Positions 44,761 through 54,099 of a stretch of DNA of 64,000 nt are shown piece by piece (the first letter of the stretch is position 1; every line of letters begins with the position of its first letter). A model generated the notes under the pieces. The model did no database searches. It had not been told where the DNA came from and worked only from the letters and a program-made list of their open reading frames with translations. A program made the position numbers and the translations under genes. This DNA is from Desulfuromonadaceae bacterium (GTDB lineage Bacteria; Desulfobacterota; Desulfuromonadia; Geobacterales; Pseudopelobacteraceae), in contig JAQTZV010000016.1 of NCBI GenBank assembly GCA_028687585.1, positions 62,001 through 126,000 of the forward strand, read 5' to 3'.

Positions 44761-44784
44761 ATCTCTATAGAGGAGGGAAACTAT

Positions 44785-46272
44785 ATGGCGGAACAGGAAA
44801 AAGAACTTACTGGTGGTGCGGTAGCCGAGGTTGAAGAACCGTCAATTCTGGATCAGATTATCCACGAAGGCAGGATGGCGCGAGACGAAAGTCAGAAGGG
44901 GTGGGCACGCGATGTACTGGGCGAGTTTGCAAAACAGATTATGGAAGGCACGGTCACGGTTTCAAAAGACACAGAATTGATGATCAATGCCCGAATCGCC
45001 CAGATCGACCGGATCATTTCCTCCCAACTCAACGAAATTTTGCATAATGCCGAATTCCAGAAACTGGAGGGGGCGTGGCGCGGCCTGAATTATCTGGTGC
45101 AACAGAGCGAAACCGGCGATATGTTGAAGATCCGGGTGATGAATGTGAGCAAGAAGGATCTGCTCAAGGATATGGAGAAAGCGAGCGAATTTGACCAGTC
45201 GACCCTGTTCAAGAAAATTTATGAAGAGGAGTTCGGTATGTTCGGCGGCGCTTCTTACGGCGCCTTAATTGGTGATTATGAGTTCGGCAACTCCCCGCAA
45301 GACCTGACACTGCTTGAAAAAATCTCCGAGGTTGCTGCCGCCGCCCATGCGCCCTTCATTTCCGCTGCTGCACCGACCATGTTCAACTGGGACAGCTTTA
45401 CTGAACTGAGCGCTCCTCGAGACCTTGCCAAGGGTTTCCAGAGTGTAGAGTACGCCAAGTGGAAGTCGTTCCGGGACTCTGAAGATTCGCGCTACGTGGC
45501 GCTCGCCCTGCCGCATATCCTGATGCGCCTGCCGTACGGACAGGCGAATGTGCCGGTTGAGTCCTTCAATTACGAAGAGGATGTGGATGGCACAGACCAC
45601 GGCAAGTACCTTTGGGGCAATGCTGCATACGCCCTGGGCACCCGTCTTACTGACGCCTTTGCCAAGTACCACTGGTGTGCAGCAATACGCGGTGTAGAGG
45701 GTGGCGGACTGGTACAGGGGTTGCCGGTACATACCTTCAAGACTGACGAAGGTGATGTGGCTCTCAAATGCCCGACCGAGATCGCCATTACCGACCGTCG
45801 CGAAAAAGAGTTGGCGGATTTGGGTTTTGTGCCTCTGGTACACTGCAAGAATACCGATTATGCAGCATTCTTCAGCACCCAGACAGCCAACAAACAAAAA
45901 GCATATTCAACTGATGCTGCCAATGCCAACGCCAAACTCTCCTCGCAGCTCCAGTATATCATGGCGACGTCACGCTTTGCCCACTATCTTAAATCGATGA
46001 TGCGGGACAAGATCGGCAGTTTCATGACCCGTAAGGATGCACAATCTTTCTTGAATAACTGGATTAATAAATTTACCATGAACAATCCCGACGCCAGTCA
46101 GGAGGATAAAGCCCGCTACCCGTTGAGTGAAGCACGGGTGGACGTTACGGAAATTCCGGGCAAACCCGGTTGTTACAAAGCGGTTGCTTTTCTGAAACCA
46201 CATTTTCAACTCGACGAGCTTACCATCTCGTTGCGACTTGTTGCCAATCTGCCGCCACCTGCAGCATCATAG
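44785..46272 (+). CDS. tssC: T6SS sheath large subunit TssC
   Basis: The 495-residue protein has the full TssC pattern: EGAWRGLNYLV, RVMNVSKKDLLKDM, GALIGDYEFGNSPQDL, LPHILMRLPYGQ, KYLWGNAAYALGTRL and the C-terminal gp18-like part with HYLKSMMRDKIGSFMTRKDAQSFLNNWI. Length is normal. Compare the shorter TssBC-like protein at 54100. Confidence 0.97.
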   Translation: MAEQEKELTGGAVAEVEEPSILDQIIHEGRMARDESQKGWARDVLGEFAKQIMEGTVTVSKDTELMINARIAQIDRIISSQLNEILHNAEFQKLEGAWRGLNYLVQQSETGDMLKIRVMNVSKKDLLKDMEKASEFDQSTLFKKIYEEEFGMFGGASYGALIGDYEFGNSPQDLTLLEKISEVAAAAHAPFISAAAPTMFNWDSFTELSAPRDLAKGFQSVEYAKWKSFRDSEDSRYVALALPHILMRLPYGQANVPVESFNYEEDVDGTDHGKYLWGNAAYALGTRLTDAFAKYHWCAAIRGVEGGGLVQGLPVHTFKTDEGDVALKCPTEIAITDRREKELADLGFVPLVHCKNTDYAAFFSTQTANKQKAYSTDAANANAKLSSQLQYIMATSRFAHYLKSMMRDKIGSFMTRKDAQSFLNNWINKFTMNNPDASQEDKARYPLSEARVDVTEIPGKPGCYKAVAFLKPHFQLDELTISLRLVANLPPPAAS

Positions 46273-46387
46273 CAGTACAAATAAAAGGGAGGTGATCAGA
46301 CATCATCATTCTCACTTACTGAATTGACGTTGTACTCCCGCTGAACTGATCTGTCTGTTACTAACAACCTAAAAATGGAGGTTCAAA

Positions 46388-46870
46388 ATGTCTGTCGATA
46401 TGTTTCTGAAACTGGATGGTATTGAAGGCGAATCTAAGGATTCCGTTCATGGCAAAGAAATCGATATTCTCGCCTGTTCGTGGGGATTGTCTCAACTCGG
46501 AAGTTCTTCAATGGGTGGTGGAGGAGGCTCCGGCAAGGTTAGTTTTAACGACATAAGCATTACAAAGAAACTGGACGCTTCGACACCGCATCTTTCCTTC
46601 AGATGCTGCAACGGAGATCCGATTAAAACGGCTGAAATTGTTTTCAGAAAGGCCGGCAAGGATCAGCAGGAGTACCTGAAGATTATCCTTACTGAAGTTC
46701 TTATATCAAATATAAACTCTGGCGCTTCAGGGGGTGATGATACCGTAATGGAGAACCTTACGCTTAATTTTGCCACGTTCAAGCTTGAATACAAGCCGCA
46801 GAAAGCTGATGGCTCTTTGGATGCCGTCATTCCTATCGGCTGGGATGTAAAAAAGAACGCAAAATTTTAA
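46388..46870 (+). CDS. hcp: T6SS tube protein Hcp (TssD)
   Basis: The 160-residue protein starts SVDMFLKLDGIEGESKDSVHGKEIDILACSWG, the Hcp signature, and ends in VIPIGWDVKKNAKF. Hexamers stack into the tube pushed out by the sheath and may carry small effectors. A 115-bp gap separates it from tssC, the largest gap in the core, so it may have its own promoter for higher expression. Confidence 0.96.
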   Translation: MSVDMFLKLDGIEGESKDSVHGKEIDILACSWGLSQLGSSSMGGGGGSGKVSFNDISITKKLDASTPHLSFRCCNGDPIKTAEIVFRKAGKDQQEYLKIILTEVLISNINSGASGGDDTVMENLTLNFATFKLEYKPQKADGSLDAVIPIGWDVKKNAKF

Positions 46871-46890
46871 CCTTAATATTTGACGCGTAA

Positions 46891-47355
46891 ATGAAAGCAT
46901 CTCTGCTGGACAGACTCCTCGATACGGGACCGGACACGAGGGAGGAGTCTGCCTTGAGTGGTGGTATTTCATATGCGCAGTTGCGGGGTGCGGTTGAACG
47001 GGATCTGGAAAATTTGCTGAACACCCGCTGTTTTCCCGCCGAGATTCCGGTCTCCTGCAGTGAGGTGCGAAAATCGCTCCTGCTGTATGGCCTAGCGGAT
47101 TTCAGTTCCAGAAATATTGCAACGCCGTCAATGCGCGGCGAGTTGCGTCAGGAAATTGAGCGGGCGATTTCCCTGTTCGAACCGAGGCTCCGTAATGTTA
47201 AGGTTCGGGTGGAAAGTCCGCCGAGTGGCGAACGACGCTTGATGTTCAAGATTTCCGCGTTGTTGCAGTTCGATGATGACCGAGCCGAGCCGGTTAATTT
47301 TGACACCTATTTCGATAGCAACCGGAGTGAGTACAGCATCAGTAAACAGAGATAG
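46891..47355 (+). CDS. tssE: T6SS baseplate protein TssE (gp25-like)
   Basis: The 154-residue product has SLLDRLLD at the start, a central AVERDLENLLNTRCF, LLLYGLADFSSRNIATPSMRGELRQEIERAISLFEPRL and the EPR-type core. TssE starts sheath polymerisation on the baseplate. Start ATG has weak upstream pairing but sits 20 bp after hcp. Confidence 0.94.
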   Translation: MKASLLDRLLDTGPDTREESALSGGISYAQLRGAVERDLENLLNTRCFPAEIPVSCSEVRKSLLLYGLADFSSRNIATPSMRGELRQEIERAISLFEPRLRNVKVRVESPPSGERRLMFKISALLQFDDDRAEPVNFDTYFDSNRSEYSISKQR

Positions 47356-47375
47356 TTTTTTCAGGCGGACAGCTC

Positions 47376-49178
47376 ATGGGCGACGACATTCTTCACTACT
47401 ACGAACGTGAACTTTCATTCATCAGAGAAATGGGGGGGGAGTTCGCCCGGAAATACCCGAAAATTGCCGGCAGACTTCAGCTTGACGGTGACAAGTGCGA
47501 TGATCCCCACACTGAAAGGCTGATCGAAGCCTTTGCTCTTCTCTGCGGGCGGGTACACAAAAAAATCGATGATGATTTTCCTGAAGTCACGGAATCTTTT
47601 TTCCAGATACTCTACCCGCATTATACCAGCCCGATACCTTCAATGTCGGTGGTGACCTTTGATCCGGTCAAACCGGCCATCCCTCCATCCGGCTATCGCA
47701 TTCCGGCAGAAACTCCTCTTTATTCCCGTCAGGTCAACGGAATGCAATGTCAGTTCAAGACCCGCTATCCCGTTACTCTCTGGCCTTTAGATGTGGTCTC
47801 TGCATCACTCAAGGATCCGAGGAGAGCTCTCCCAAATACCCAGCAGTCACTGGTGATCACAATCAAAACGACCGGTGGCGTCAGTATGTCCCAGCTGGAA
47901 TGGCGCTCCCTGCGTTTTTTTCTAAACGGTCAGGGACAACATGTTCTTCCAATGTATGAACTGATTTTCAATAACGCAACTTCTGTGGAGTTTGTGGGGC
48001 AAAACCAGAAGGGTATTCCGGTTGAATTGAAGCAAAATGGCGATGCAATCAGACCGGTCGGATTCTCAACGGACGAGGCGATGCTCCCGGCAAGCGGCAG
48101 ATCTTTTCCCGGGTATCTGCTGCTGACAGAATATTTTTGCTTTCAGGAGAAATTTCTTTTTTTTGATGTGGCAGGCCTCGAGAAGCTAGCCACGCTGAAT
48201 CTACAGGATACGCTTGAAATATGGATCAATTTCGACCGCCCGGCAAAAATGGGACTTTCGGTCAGTGGCGATATGTTTGCCCTGAATGCTGCTCCGATCG
48301 TCAATCTTTTTACTCGCACGGCGGAACCGCTACAGATCTCCCACGAAAAAACAGAGTATCCGGTGATTCCAGACGTACGGAGACAAGATGCAACTGAGAT
48401 TTTCAGCATCGATCGTGTCGCCTCACTTCCTATGGCTAAGGGGGGGGAGAAGGAGTTCCGGCCATACTATTCTCTGAGCCACCATCTTGCCGGCAGTGGA
48501 GAAAAAGAGGGAAAAGTCTACTGGCACACGAGACGGTTGCCATCAGGGAAGTACGGCGATGAAGGTACCGACCTGACGATGTCTTTTGCTGGTCTTGACT
48601 TTACTTCTGCGTATCCGGACGCTGAAGTCCTGATGGTTCAGACGACCTGTACGAACCGTGATCTGCCCGGAAGGATGCGTTTTGGTGATTCTACAGGAGA
48701 TTTCGAAACTGAAATTGCTGCTCCGGTAACCTCGATCAGGTGCCTGGTGAAGCCAACGAGAACGCGCAGACCGGCGCTTGACGGTTCATTGCAATGGCGG
48801 CTCATCTCCCATCTGGCACTCAACTACACATCGATCGTTTCCGGCGGCGAGGATGCCTTAAAGGAAATTCTCAAAATGTATGATTTTGATAATTCTCCGT
48901 CTACCCGACAGCAAATCAGTGGTCTTGTTTCATTAAGCACGAGCTACGTTACCAAGAGAGTCGGGCGCTCATTCTGTCGGGGGGTCCAGGTAGAGATGAC
49001 CTTTGATGAAGAGAAGTTTGTCGGGTCCGCCCTGTACCTGTTTGCCGGAATTATCGAACGATTTATCGGCCAATACGTTTCAGTTAATTCGTTTTCACAG
49101 CTTGTGGTGAAGACACTGCAGAGGAAGGAAACCTTTAGAATATGGCCGCCGAGGAATGGGGACAGAGTTCTTTTGTAG
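47376..49178 (+). CDS. tssF: T6SS baseplate protein TssF
   Basis: The 600-residue protein begins LHYYERELSFIREMGGEFARKYPKIAGRL and has HTERLIEAFALLCGRVHKKIDDDFPEVTESFFQILYPHY, the TssF hallmark. With TssG it forms the baseplate wedge. Its end overlaps tssG by 37 bp. Confidence 0.96.
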   Translation: MGDDILHYYERELSFIREMGGEFARKYPKIAGRLQLDGDKCDDPHTERLIEAFALLCGRVHKKIDDDFPEVTESFFQILYPHYTSPIPSMSVVTFDPVKPAIPPSGYRIPAETPLYSRQVNGMQCQFKTRYPVTLWPLDVVSASLKDPRRALPNTQQSLVITIKTTGGVSMSQLEWRSLRFFLNGQGQHVLPMYELIFNNATSVEFVGQNQKGIPVELKQNGDAIRPVGFSTDEAMLPASGRSFPGYLLLTEYFCFQEKFLFFDVAGLEKLATLNLQDTLEIWINFDRPAKMGLSVSGDMFALNAAPIVNLFTRTAEPLQISHEKTEYPVIPDVRRQDATEIFSIDRVASLPMAKGGEKEFRPYYSLSHHLAGSGEKEGKVYWHTRRLPSGKYGDEGTDLTMSFAGLDFTSAYPDAEVLMVQTTCTNRDLPGRMRFGDSTGDFETEIAAPVTSIRCLVKPTRTRRPALDGSLQWRLISHLALNYTSIVSGGEDALKEILKMYDFDNSPSTRQQISGLVSLSTSYVTKRVGRSFCRGVQVEMTFDEEKFVGSALYLFAGIIERFIGQYVSVNSFSQLVVKTLQRKETFRIWPPRNGDRVLL

Positions 49179-50188
49179 AGCAGCGCCTGAAAAAGGAATT
49201 TTACCGTTTCACCTTTTTTCAGGCGATTGCCATCATCGAACGTCATTGTGAAGAAAAAAAACCGCTTGGGGAAGCGTTACGACCGGTGGACGAACCGGTG
49301 CGGTTCCGGGTCAGCCCTGGTTTTTCCTTCCCCCCGAGTGATATAGCCGGTTTAAGGTTTGATGAGGAAGAATCCCGCTACCACATGAATGTTGCCTTTA
49401 TGGGACTTGTAGGGCCGTCAGGGATTCTGCCCCGCTGGTACAACGACCTTGCACAGGAAAGGAACAGGAGCAAGGATTTTTCTCTGACGGAATTTCTGGA
49501 CCTCTTCCATCACCGGCTGAATACTCTGTTCTATCTGGCCTGGAAAAAGTCACATATTACCGTAAACTATCGACCGGGGGGAGCTGACCGGTATTCCAGG
49601 TACTTCAGAAGTCTCATAGGACTTGGTGCTGACAAGGAAGGATCACTTTCAGGTCTTGGCATTGATTCCCTGCTCTATTTTTCGGGACTTCTTTCTCGAC
49701 AAATTCCGTCAACAGCAGCAATCGAGTCGGCACTTTCGCATTTTTCAGGACAAAAGACGGTCGTGCAGCAGTTCGTCGAGCGTGCCATTGCACTCCCGCC
49801 TGAAGATCTCACCAAAATCGGCATGGCAAACTCCGAACTCGGGGTGTCGGCCCTGTGCGGTTCGCTGGTATGGGAAAATATGTCAAAGTTCAGAATTGAC
49901 ATGGGACCGATGGACAAAGTTTCTTTTGGTCGGTTTCTTCCCGGAGGCGGAGCACTTCGGTCGATGTTTGCCTTGGTCAGATTCATGGTCGGAGTTGAGT
50001 ACGAATTTGAGATCAGATTAATTCTGAAGCGTGACCAAGTTGCCCCGTGCAGTTTAGGGGGAGGAGGATCGGCTTTTGCGCCGATGCTGGGATGGTCAAC
50101 CTGGATTAAGGGGCAGGATGTAGTTCTCAGGGAAGACCCATGCGTGACATTCCAGGACTCTGACACGGTCGCCTTAAAAGTTGCCTAG
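49142..50188 (+). CDS. tssG: T6SS baseplate protein TssG
   Basis: The 348-residue protein has FYRFTFFQAIAIIERH, VRFRVSPGFSFPPSDIAGLRF, VAFMGLVGPSGILPRWYNDLAQER and the D-x-x-x-FLDLFHHRL block, all typical of TssG. The ATG lies inside the tssF end, so the two wedge proteins are translationally coupled. Confidence 0.95.
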   Translation: MAAEEWGQSSFVEQRLKKEFYRFTFFQAIAIIERHCEEKKPLGEALRPVDEPVRFRVSPGFSFPPSDIAGLRFDEEESRYHMNVAFMGLVGPSGILPRWYNDLAQERNRSKDFSLTEFLDLFHHRLNTLFYLAWKKSHITVNYRPGGADRYSRYFRSLIGLGADKEGSLSGLGIDSLLYFSGLLSRQIPSTAAIESALSHFSGQKTVVQQFVERAIALPPEDLTKIGMANSELGVSALCGSLVWENMSKFRIDMGPMDKVSFGRFLPGGGALRSMFALVRFMVGVEYEFEIRLILKRDQVAPCSLGGGGSAFAPMLGWSTWIKGQDVVLREDPCVTFQDSDTVALKVA

Positions 50189-50220
50189 AGTTCCAATCTA
50201 TTCAAATACAGGAGGGTTCA

Positions 50221-52863
50221 ATGCCAAAAACAAACCTGAAGTCGCTCATCGGCAAACTTAATGACACCTGCCGCATTACCCTGGAGCAGGCAGCTGGACT
50301 CTGTCTATCTCAAACCCATTACGAAGTCGACGTAGAGCACTTCTTCTTGAAATTGCTGGATTTTCCTGATACCGACTTCCATAAAATACTCAGGCACTTC
50401 GAAATCAATGAGTCCCGTTTGAGAAGTGACCTCACCCAGGCGATGGAAAGCTTCAAGACCGGCAACTCCCGCAACCCGGCGCTTTCTCCCCGGATTCCCA
50501 AGATGATTCAGGACGCCTGGATGATCGCCTCGGTGGATTATCAGGCAACCGCTGTCCGTTCCGGTCACATTGTGTTGGGAATCCTCTCTGACGACGAGAT
50601 GGTCCGGATGATGATTAACAGCTCCTCCACTTTCAAGAAGATCTCCCAGGAAACCCTTGCCCATAGTCTGCGCGACCTGACAGCCGGATCGGCCGAAGAC
50701 AAGGAGACCTCAGCCCGTCAGACTGCCGGCGGAAGCGAACAGCCCGGCGCTGCTCCTCCGGCTGGCACCAAAGCACTTGATCTGTACACCGTAAACTTAA
50801 CCGAAAAGGCTCGTAACGGTGAAATTGATCCTGTACTTGGCCGCGATTTCGAGATCAGACAGATGGCCGATATTCTAATCCGGCGTCGCCAGAACAATCC
50901 GATTTTGACTGGCGAGGCTGGTGTCGGAAAAACTGCAGTGGTCGAAGGGTTTGCGCTGAAGATCGTTGAGGGAGATGTGCCGCCGCCGCTGCGTGGGGTT
51001 GAAATTCGAAGCCTGGACCTCGGTCTCCTTCAAGCCGGAGCCGGGATCAAAGGAGAGTTTGAAAACCGTCTCAAATCAGTCATCTCCGAAGTCAAAGCAT
51101 CGCCGGTACCAATAATTATCTTTATCGATGAAGCGCACACTCTCATAGGGGCAGGCGGAGGGGCAGGCACCGGTGATGCCGCCAACATGCTGAAACCCGC
51201 GTTGGCACGAGGCGAACTGCGCACTATCGCGGCAACTACCTGGGCTGAGTACAAGAAGTATTTCGAGAAGGATGCCGCGCTGACCCGTCGCTTCCAGGTG
51301 GTGAAGGTGGAGGAGCCGGACGAAGAGAAGGCAGTCATGATGATGCGCGCCGTGGCGCCGTTTCTGGAGAAGCATCATAATGTGATGATCTCCGACGATG
51401 CTCTGGTTGATTCGGTCCGTCTGTCACACCGGTACATTCCAGCCCGACAGCTTCCTGACAAGTCGGTCAGCGTTCTCGATACCGCATGCGCCAGGGTTGC
51501 CATCGGCTTGAGCACCATTCCGCCAGTGATTGATGACCTCAACCGGCGGATGGTTCAGATCGACCGGGAGGTGAATATCCTTGAGCGTGAGTCTTTGATC
51601 GGACGCGATCATATCGAACGCCTCGCCAAACTGGCGAGTGAAAAGGAAACATCCCTGGCGAAGCTCGAAGAAATGAACGCTGCCTGGCTGAATGAAAAGG
51701 AGTTCGCAGAGAAGATCACCGCGCTGCAGGTGCTGATTCGTGAGCTGCATGGAGTAAATCCGGCAGACAGCACGATTCCTGACAAGCAGCAGGAGTTGAA
51801 GACGCTGGAAACTGAACTGAAGGGGATTCAGGGGAATAATCCGTTGGTACAGACCGAAGTGGATGCCCAGATCATCTCCGAGGTGATATCAGGTTGGACC
51901 GGTATTCCGACGGGGAGAATGCTGGTGGACGAAATCCAGACCGTGCTCAACATGGAGAATCTGCTCGGCGAACGGATAATTGGCCAGAATCACGCCTTGG
52001 CAGCCATTGCCCAGATGGTGCAGACCGCCCATGCCGGGATCGAGGATCCTTCCAAGCCGACGGCGGTGCTGATGTTCGCCGGCCCCAGCGGTGTCGGCAA
52101 GACCGAGACCGCGCTGGCTCTCTCTGAACTGATGTACGGTGGTGAGGACAACCTGATCACCATCAACATGTCGGAATATCAGGAAGCGCATACGGTGTCG
52201 TCTCTCAAAGGCTCGCCGCCCGGCTATGTCGGTTACGGCGAAGGCGGTGTGCTGACCGAGGCGGTTCGCAAGCGCCCCTACAGCGTTGTGTTGCTGGATG
52301 AAGTTGAAAAAGCGCACCCGGATGTCATGGAGCTGTTCTTCCAGGTATTTGACAAAGGTACGCTGGAGGATGGGGAAGGGAGACGGATCGACTTCAAGAA
52401 TACCCTGATCATCCTGACAACCAATCTCGGTACCGACCTGATAATGAAAGCATGCGCCGACGAAGAGACCAAACCGACCTGGCAGGGGCTCGCCGAGATG
52501 CTGCGGCCGGAACTGACCAAGCGATTCAAACCGGCATTTCTGGGGCGTATGAAAGTCGTTCCGTACTATCCGATCTCCGACAGCATCATGCGCCTGATCA
52601 TCAAGCTGAAGCTGAACAAGATCGGCAAGCGTCTCAGAGAAAACCGCAACGTCGCCTTTATCTACGACGATTCGCTCATTGAGTACATCGCCAGACGCTG
52701 CACAGAAGTGGACAGCGGCGCGAGGAACGCCGACCACATCCTCACCAACACGCTCATGCCGCAGATGTCACGGGAGATTTTGTCGAGGATGACTACTGGT
52801 GAGCAGTTTAAGGAGATTAAGGTTACTGTAAGTGAGGAGGGGTTTGGGTTTGAGATAGTTTGA
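50221..52863 (+). CDS. clpV: T6SS sheath-recycling AAA+ ATPase ClpV (TssH)
   Basis: The 880-residue protein has an N-terminal Clp-N domain (LKSLIGKLNDTCRITLEQAAGLC..HYEVDVEHFFLKLL), two AAA+ modules with Walker A GEAGVGKT (231-238) and GPSGVGKT (621-628), Walker B FIDEAHTLIG and VLLDEVEKAH, and a coiled middle domain (about 440-540). It disassembles contracted sheaths. A good AGGAGG precedes the ATG. The hairpin at 52868-52911 ends the core operon. Confidence 0.97.
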   Translation: MPKTNLKSLIGKLNDTCRITLEQAAGLCLSQTHYEVDVEHFFLKLLDFPDTDFHKILRHFEINESRLRSDLTQAMESFKTGNSRNPALSPRIPKMIQDAWMIASVDYQATAVRSGHIVLGILSDDEMVRMMINSSSTFKKISQETLAHSLRDLTAGSAEDKETSARQTAGGSEQPGAAPPAGTKALDLYTVNLTEKARNGEIDPVLGRDFEIRQMADILIRRRQNNPILTGEAGVGKTAVVEGFALKIVEGDVPPPLRGVEIRSLDLGLLQAGAGIKGEFENRLKSVISEVKASPVPIIIFIDEAHTLIGAGGGAGTGDAANMLKPALARGELRTIAATTWAEYKKYFEKDAALTRRFQVVKVEEPDEEKAVMMMRAVAPFLEKHHNVMISDDALVDSVRLSHRYIPARQLPDKSVSVLDTACARVAIGLSTIPPVIDDLNRRMVQIDREVNILERESLIGRDHIERLAKLASEKETSLAKLEEMNAAWLNEKEFAEKITALQVLIRELHGVNPADSTIPDKQQELKTLETELKGIQGNNPLVQTEVDAQIISEVISGWTGIPTGRMLVDEIQTVLNMENLLGERIIGQNHALAAIAQMVQTAHAGIEDPSKPTAVLMFAGPSGVGKTETALALSELMYGGEDNLITINMSEYQEAHTVSSLKGSPPGYVGYGEGGVLTEAVRKRPYSVVLLDEVEKAHPDVMELFFQVFDKGTLEDGEGRRIDFKNTLIILTTNLGTDLIMKACADEETKPTWQGLAEMLRPELTKRFKPAFLGRMKVVPYYPISDSIMRLIIKLKLNKIGKRLRENRNVAFIYDDSLIEYIARRCTEVDSGARNADHILTNTLMPQMSREILSRMTTGEQFKEIKVTVSEEGFGFEIV

Positions 52864-52867
52864 AATA

Positions 52868-52913
52868 AACAGGGGCTGAGTTTTGTGTAAAATGTAGACT
52901 TGACCCCTGTTTT
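52868..52913 (+). terminator. Terminator or REP-like hairpin after clpV
   Basis: Stem AACAGGGG / CCCCTGTT around 28 bases, then TTTT. The right arm carries TAGACTTGACCCCTG, a sequence often seen in transposase-associated (RAYT-type) palindromes, so the hairpin may be a repeat put to use as a terminator. Confidence 0.6.
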
Positions 52914-53041
52914 ATCTGCTAAGTTTTAACAATTACATTGTTTCTAAATGGATATTTGTTTGGAGTAGATACAAAAGGATCGAAGGTTTAAAATAGAGCT
53001 TGTGGCTGATAAGAATTTTTTTTCACACAAGGAGATTCTCA

Positions 53042-53923
53042 ATGGCAAATAATCTGACTGGCTATGCAGGAGGCAACGTAGCTACCCCCGTCCTTACCAG
53101 CATTCTTTCACGACACGCAATTGACTATAATCTTGATCCGGTTACTCTGGCGGATAATTTGTTCAACAACAACATCCTTCCTTATGCAAAGGATAACTGG
53201 AAATACCACGGCGTAACCTGCAACTGCCAGGATTTGTCTCAGGCGATTTGTGCAGTATGGACCTACATGAAAACAGTATCCGGAAAGAAAGGTCTGCCAG
53301 TTGCGTCGTCAGTGAACTGCTCCGACACCGGACGGGCTATTATTACCAGCAGCAAACCTGTTCTTGGCGGAATAGCGCTAGGCAACATCCGAGTGGAACC
53401 CGGAGGTAATACCGATGGGCGGTGCGAGTTTGCTAACCATACAGTGGCCCAGATCGGCGCAAAATTCTACGATCTTACTTACATGCGCATTACAAGCAAC
53501 AAGGCGGACTGCATCGAATACGTTATAAACGCCAATGAACTAATCGGACAGTGGCTCATCTACATCGTCAAACCACCCAACAAAAAGATTCTGTATGTGC
53601 GTGATTCTCAGACACTAACCCCGGGGTTTGGCGACTGTTATCATGAATTGAACGGTGAAGGATGGATTTCGTGTCAGGACTGGAAAACTAAGACCGCCCG
53701 TGGTGGTTTGCATACCCGTTCTCTTGATCTTCAAGCCGTGGATACCTGTCTGCTGAACCTGGTAAATAATGGCTGGTCGGGGTACACGTCGCTTGTACCG
53801 ACAGTCAAGCGATGGATCAAGAACAATCCCAAAGAAGTAGAGGCGCGTAATATCGACAACTGTGTTGTGAAATTGGCCGGTTTCGTGGGCATACCCAATA
53901 TTGCGGGAAAGTTCATGATATAA
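53042..53923 (+). CDS. Transglutaminase-like cysteine-protease-fold protein, candidate T6SS effector
   Basis: From ATG 53042 (AAGGAG, 7-bp spacing) the 293-residue product has a possible papain-like triad: C62 in VTCNCQDLSQAIC at a helix start, H133 in FANHTVAQIG, D144 in KFYDLTYMR, the spacing and the H...WYD-like pattern of transglutaminase-type cysteine proteases. No signal peptide. It lies between clpV and the TssBC-like gene with gaps of about 180 bp on either side and appears to be a separate transcription unit. It could be an effector or an unrelated enzyme; no immunity gene is adjacent. Confidence 0.55.
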   Translation: MANNLTGYAGGNVATPVLTSILSRHAIDYNLDPVTLADNLFNNNILPYAKDNWKYHGVTCNCQDLSQAICAVWTYMKTVSGKKGLPVASSVNCSDTGRAIITSSKPVLGGIALGNIRVEPGGNTDGRCEFANHTVAQIGAKFYDLTYMRITSNKADCIEYVINANELIGQWLIYIVKPPNKKILYVRDSQTLTPGFGDCYHELNGEGWISCQDWKTKTARGGLHTRSLDLQAVDTCLLNLVNNGWSGYTSLVPTVKRWIKNNPKEVEARNIDNCVVKLAGFVGIPNIAGKFMI

Positions 53924-53940
53924 GAATGGAAGTGTGTAAG

Positions 53941-54050
53941 AGGGGTCAGGTCTCAATATGTACATTTTTTTGATAAAAATATATAAGGGGTAAGGTCTAG
54001 ATTCTACAGAAAATGACCGGTCTCAATACTGTACCAGAAAGCAGATTGAA
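53941..54050. repeat. REP-like repeat remnant between genes
   Basis: Carries AGGGGTCAGGTCTCAATATG and TATAAGGGGTAAGGTCT followed by CTACAGAAAA. The latter elements recur, spread out, at 62337-62396 (TATAAGGGGTAA, AAGGTCT, CTACAGAAAA). Both look like remnants of the same dispersed repeat. Confidence 0.45.
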
Positions 54051-54099
54051 AGCATGATTGCAGTTTTCAGTTGCCCTGAAAAGAAAGGCGATATCGTAT

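Noticed and set aside
45265..45897. 210-residue open frame on the minus strand within tssC
   Set aside because: It is antisense to strongly conserved TssC sequence, has no ribosome binding site and no recognisable fold.
51889..52737. 282-residue open frame on the minus strand within clpV
   Set aside because: It lies wholly inside the ClpV ATPase coding region and shows no domain of its own; a shadow frame.
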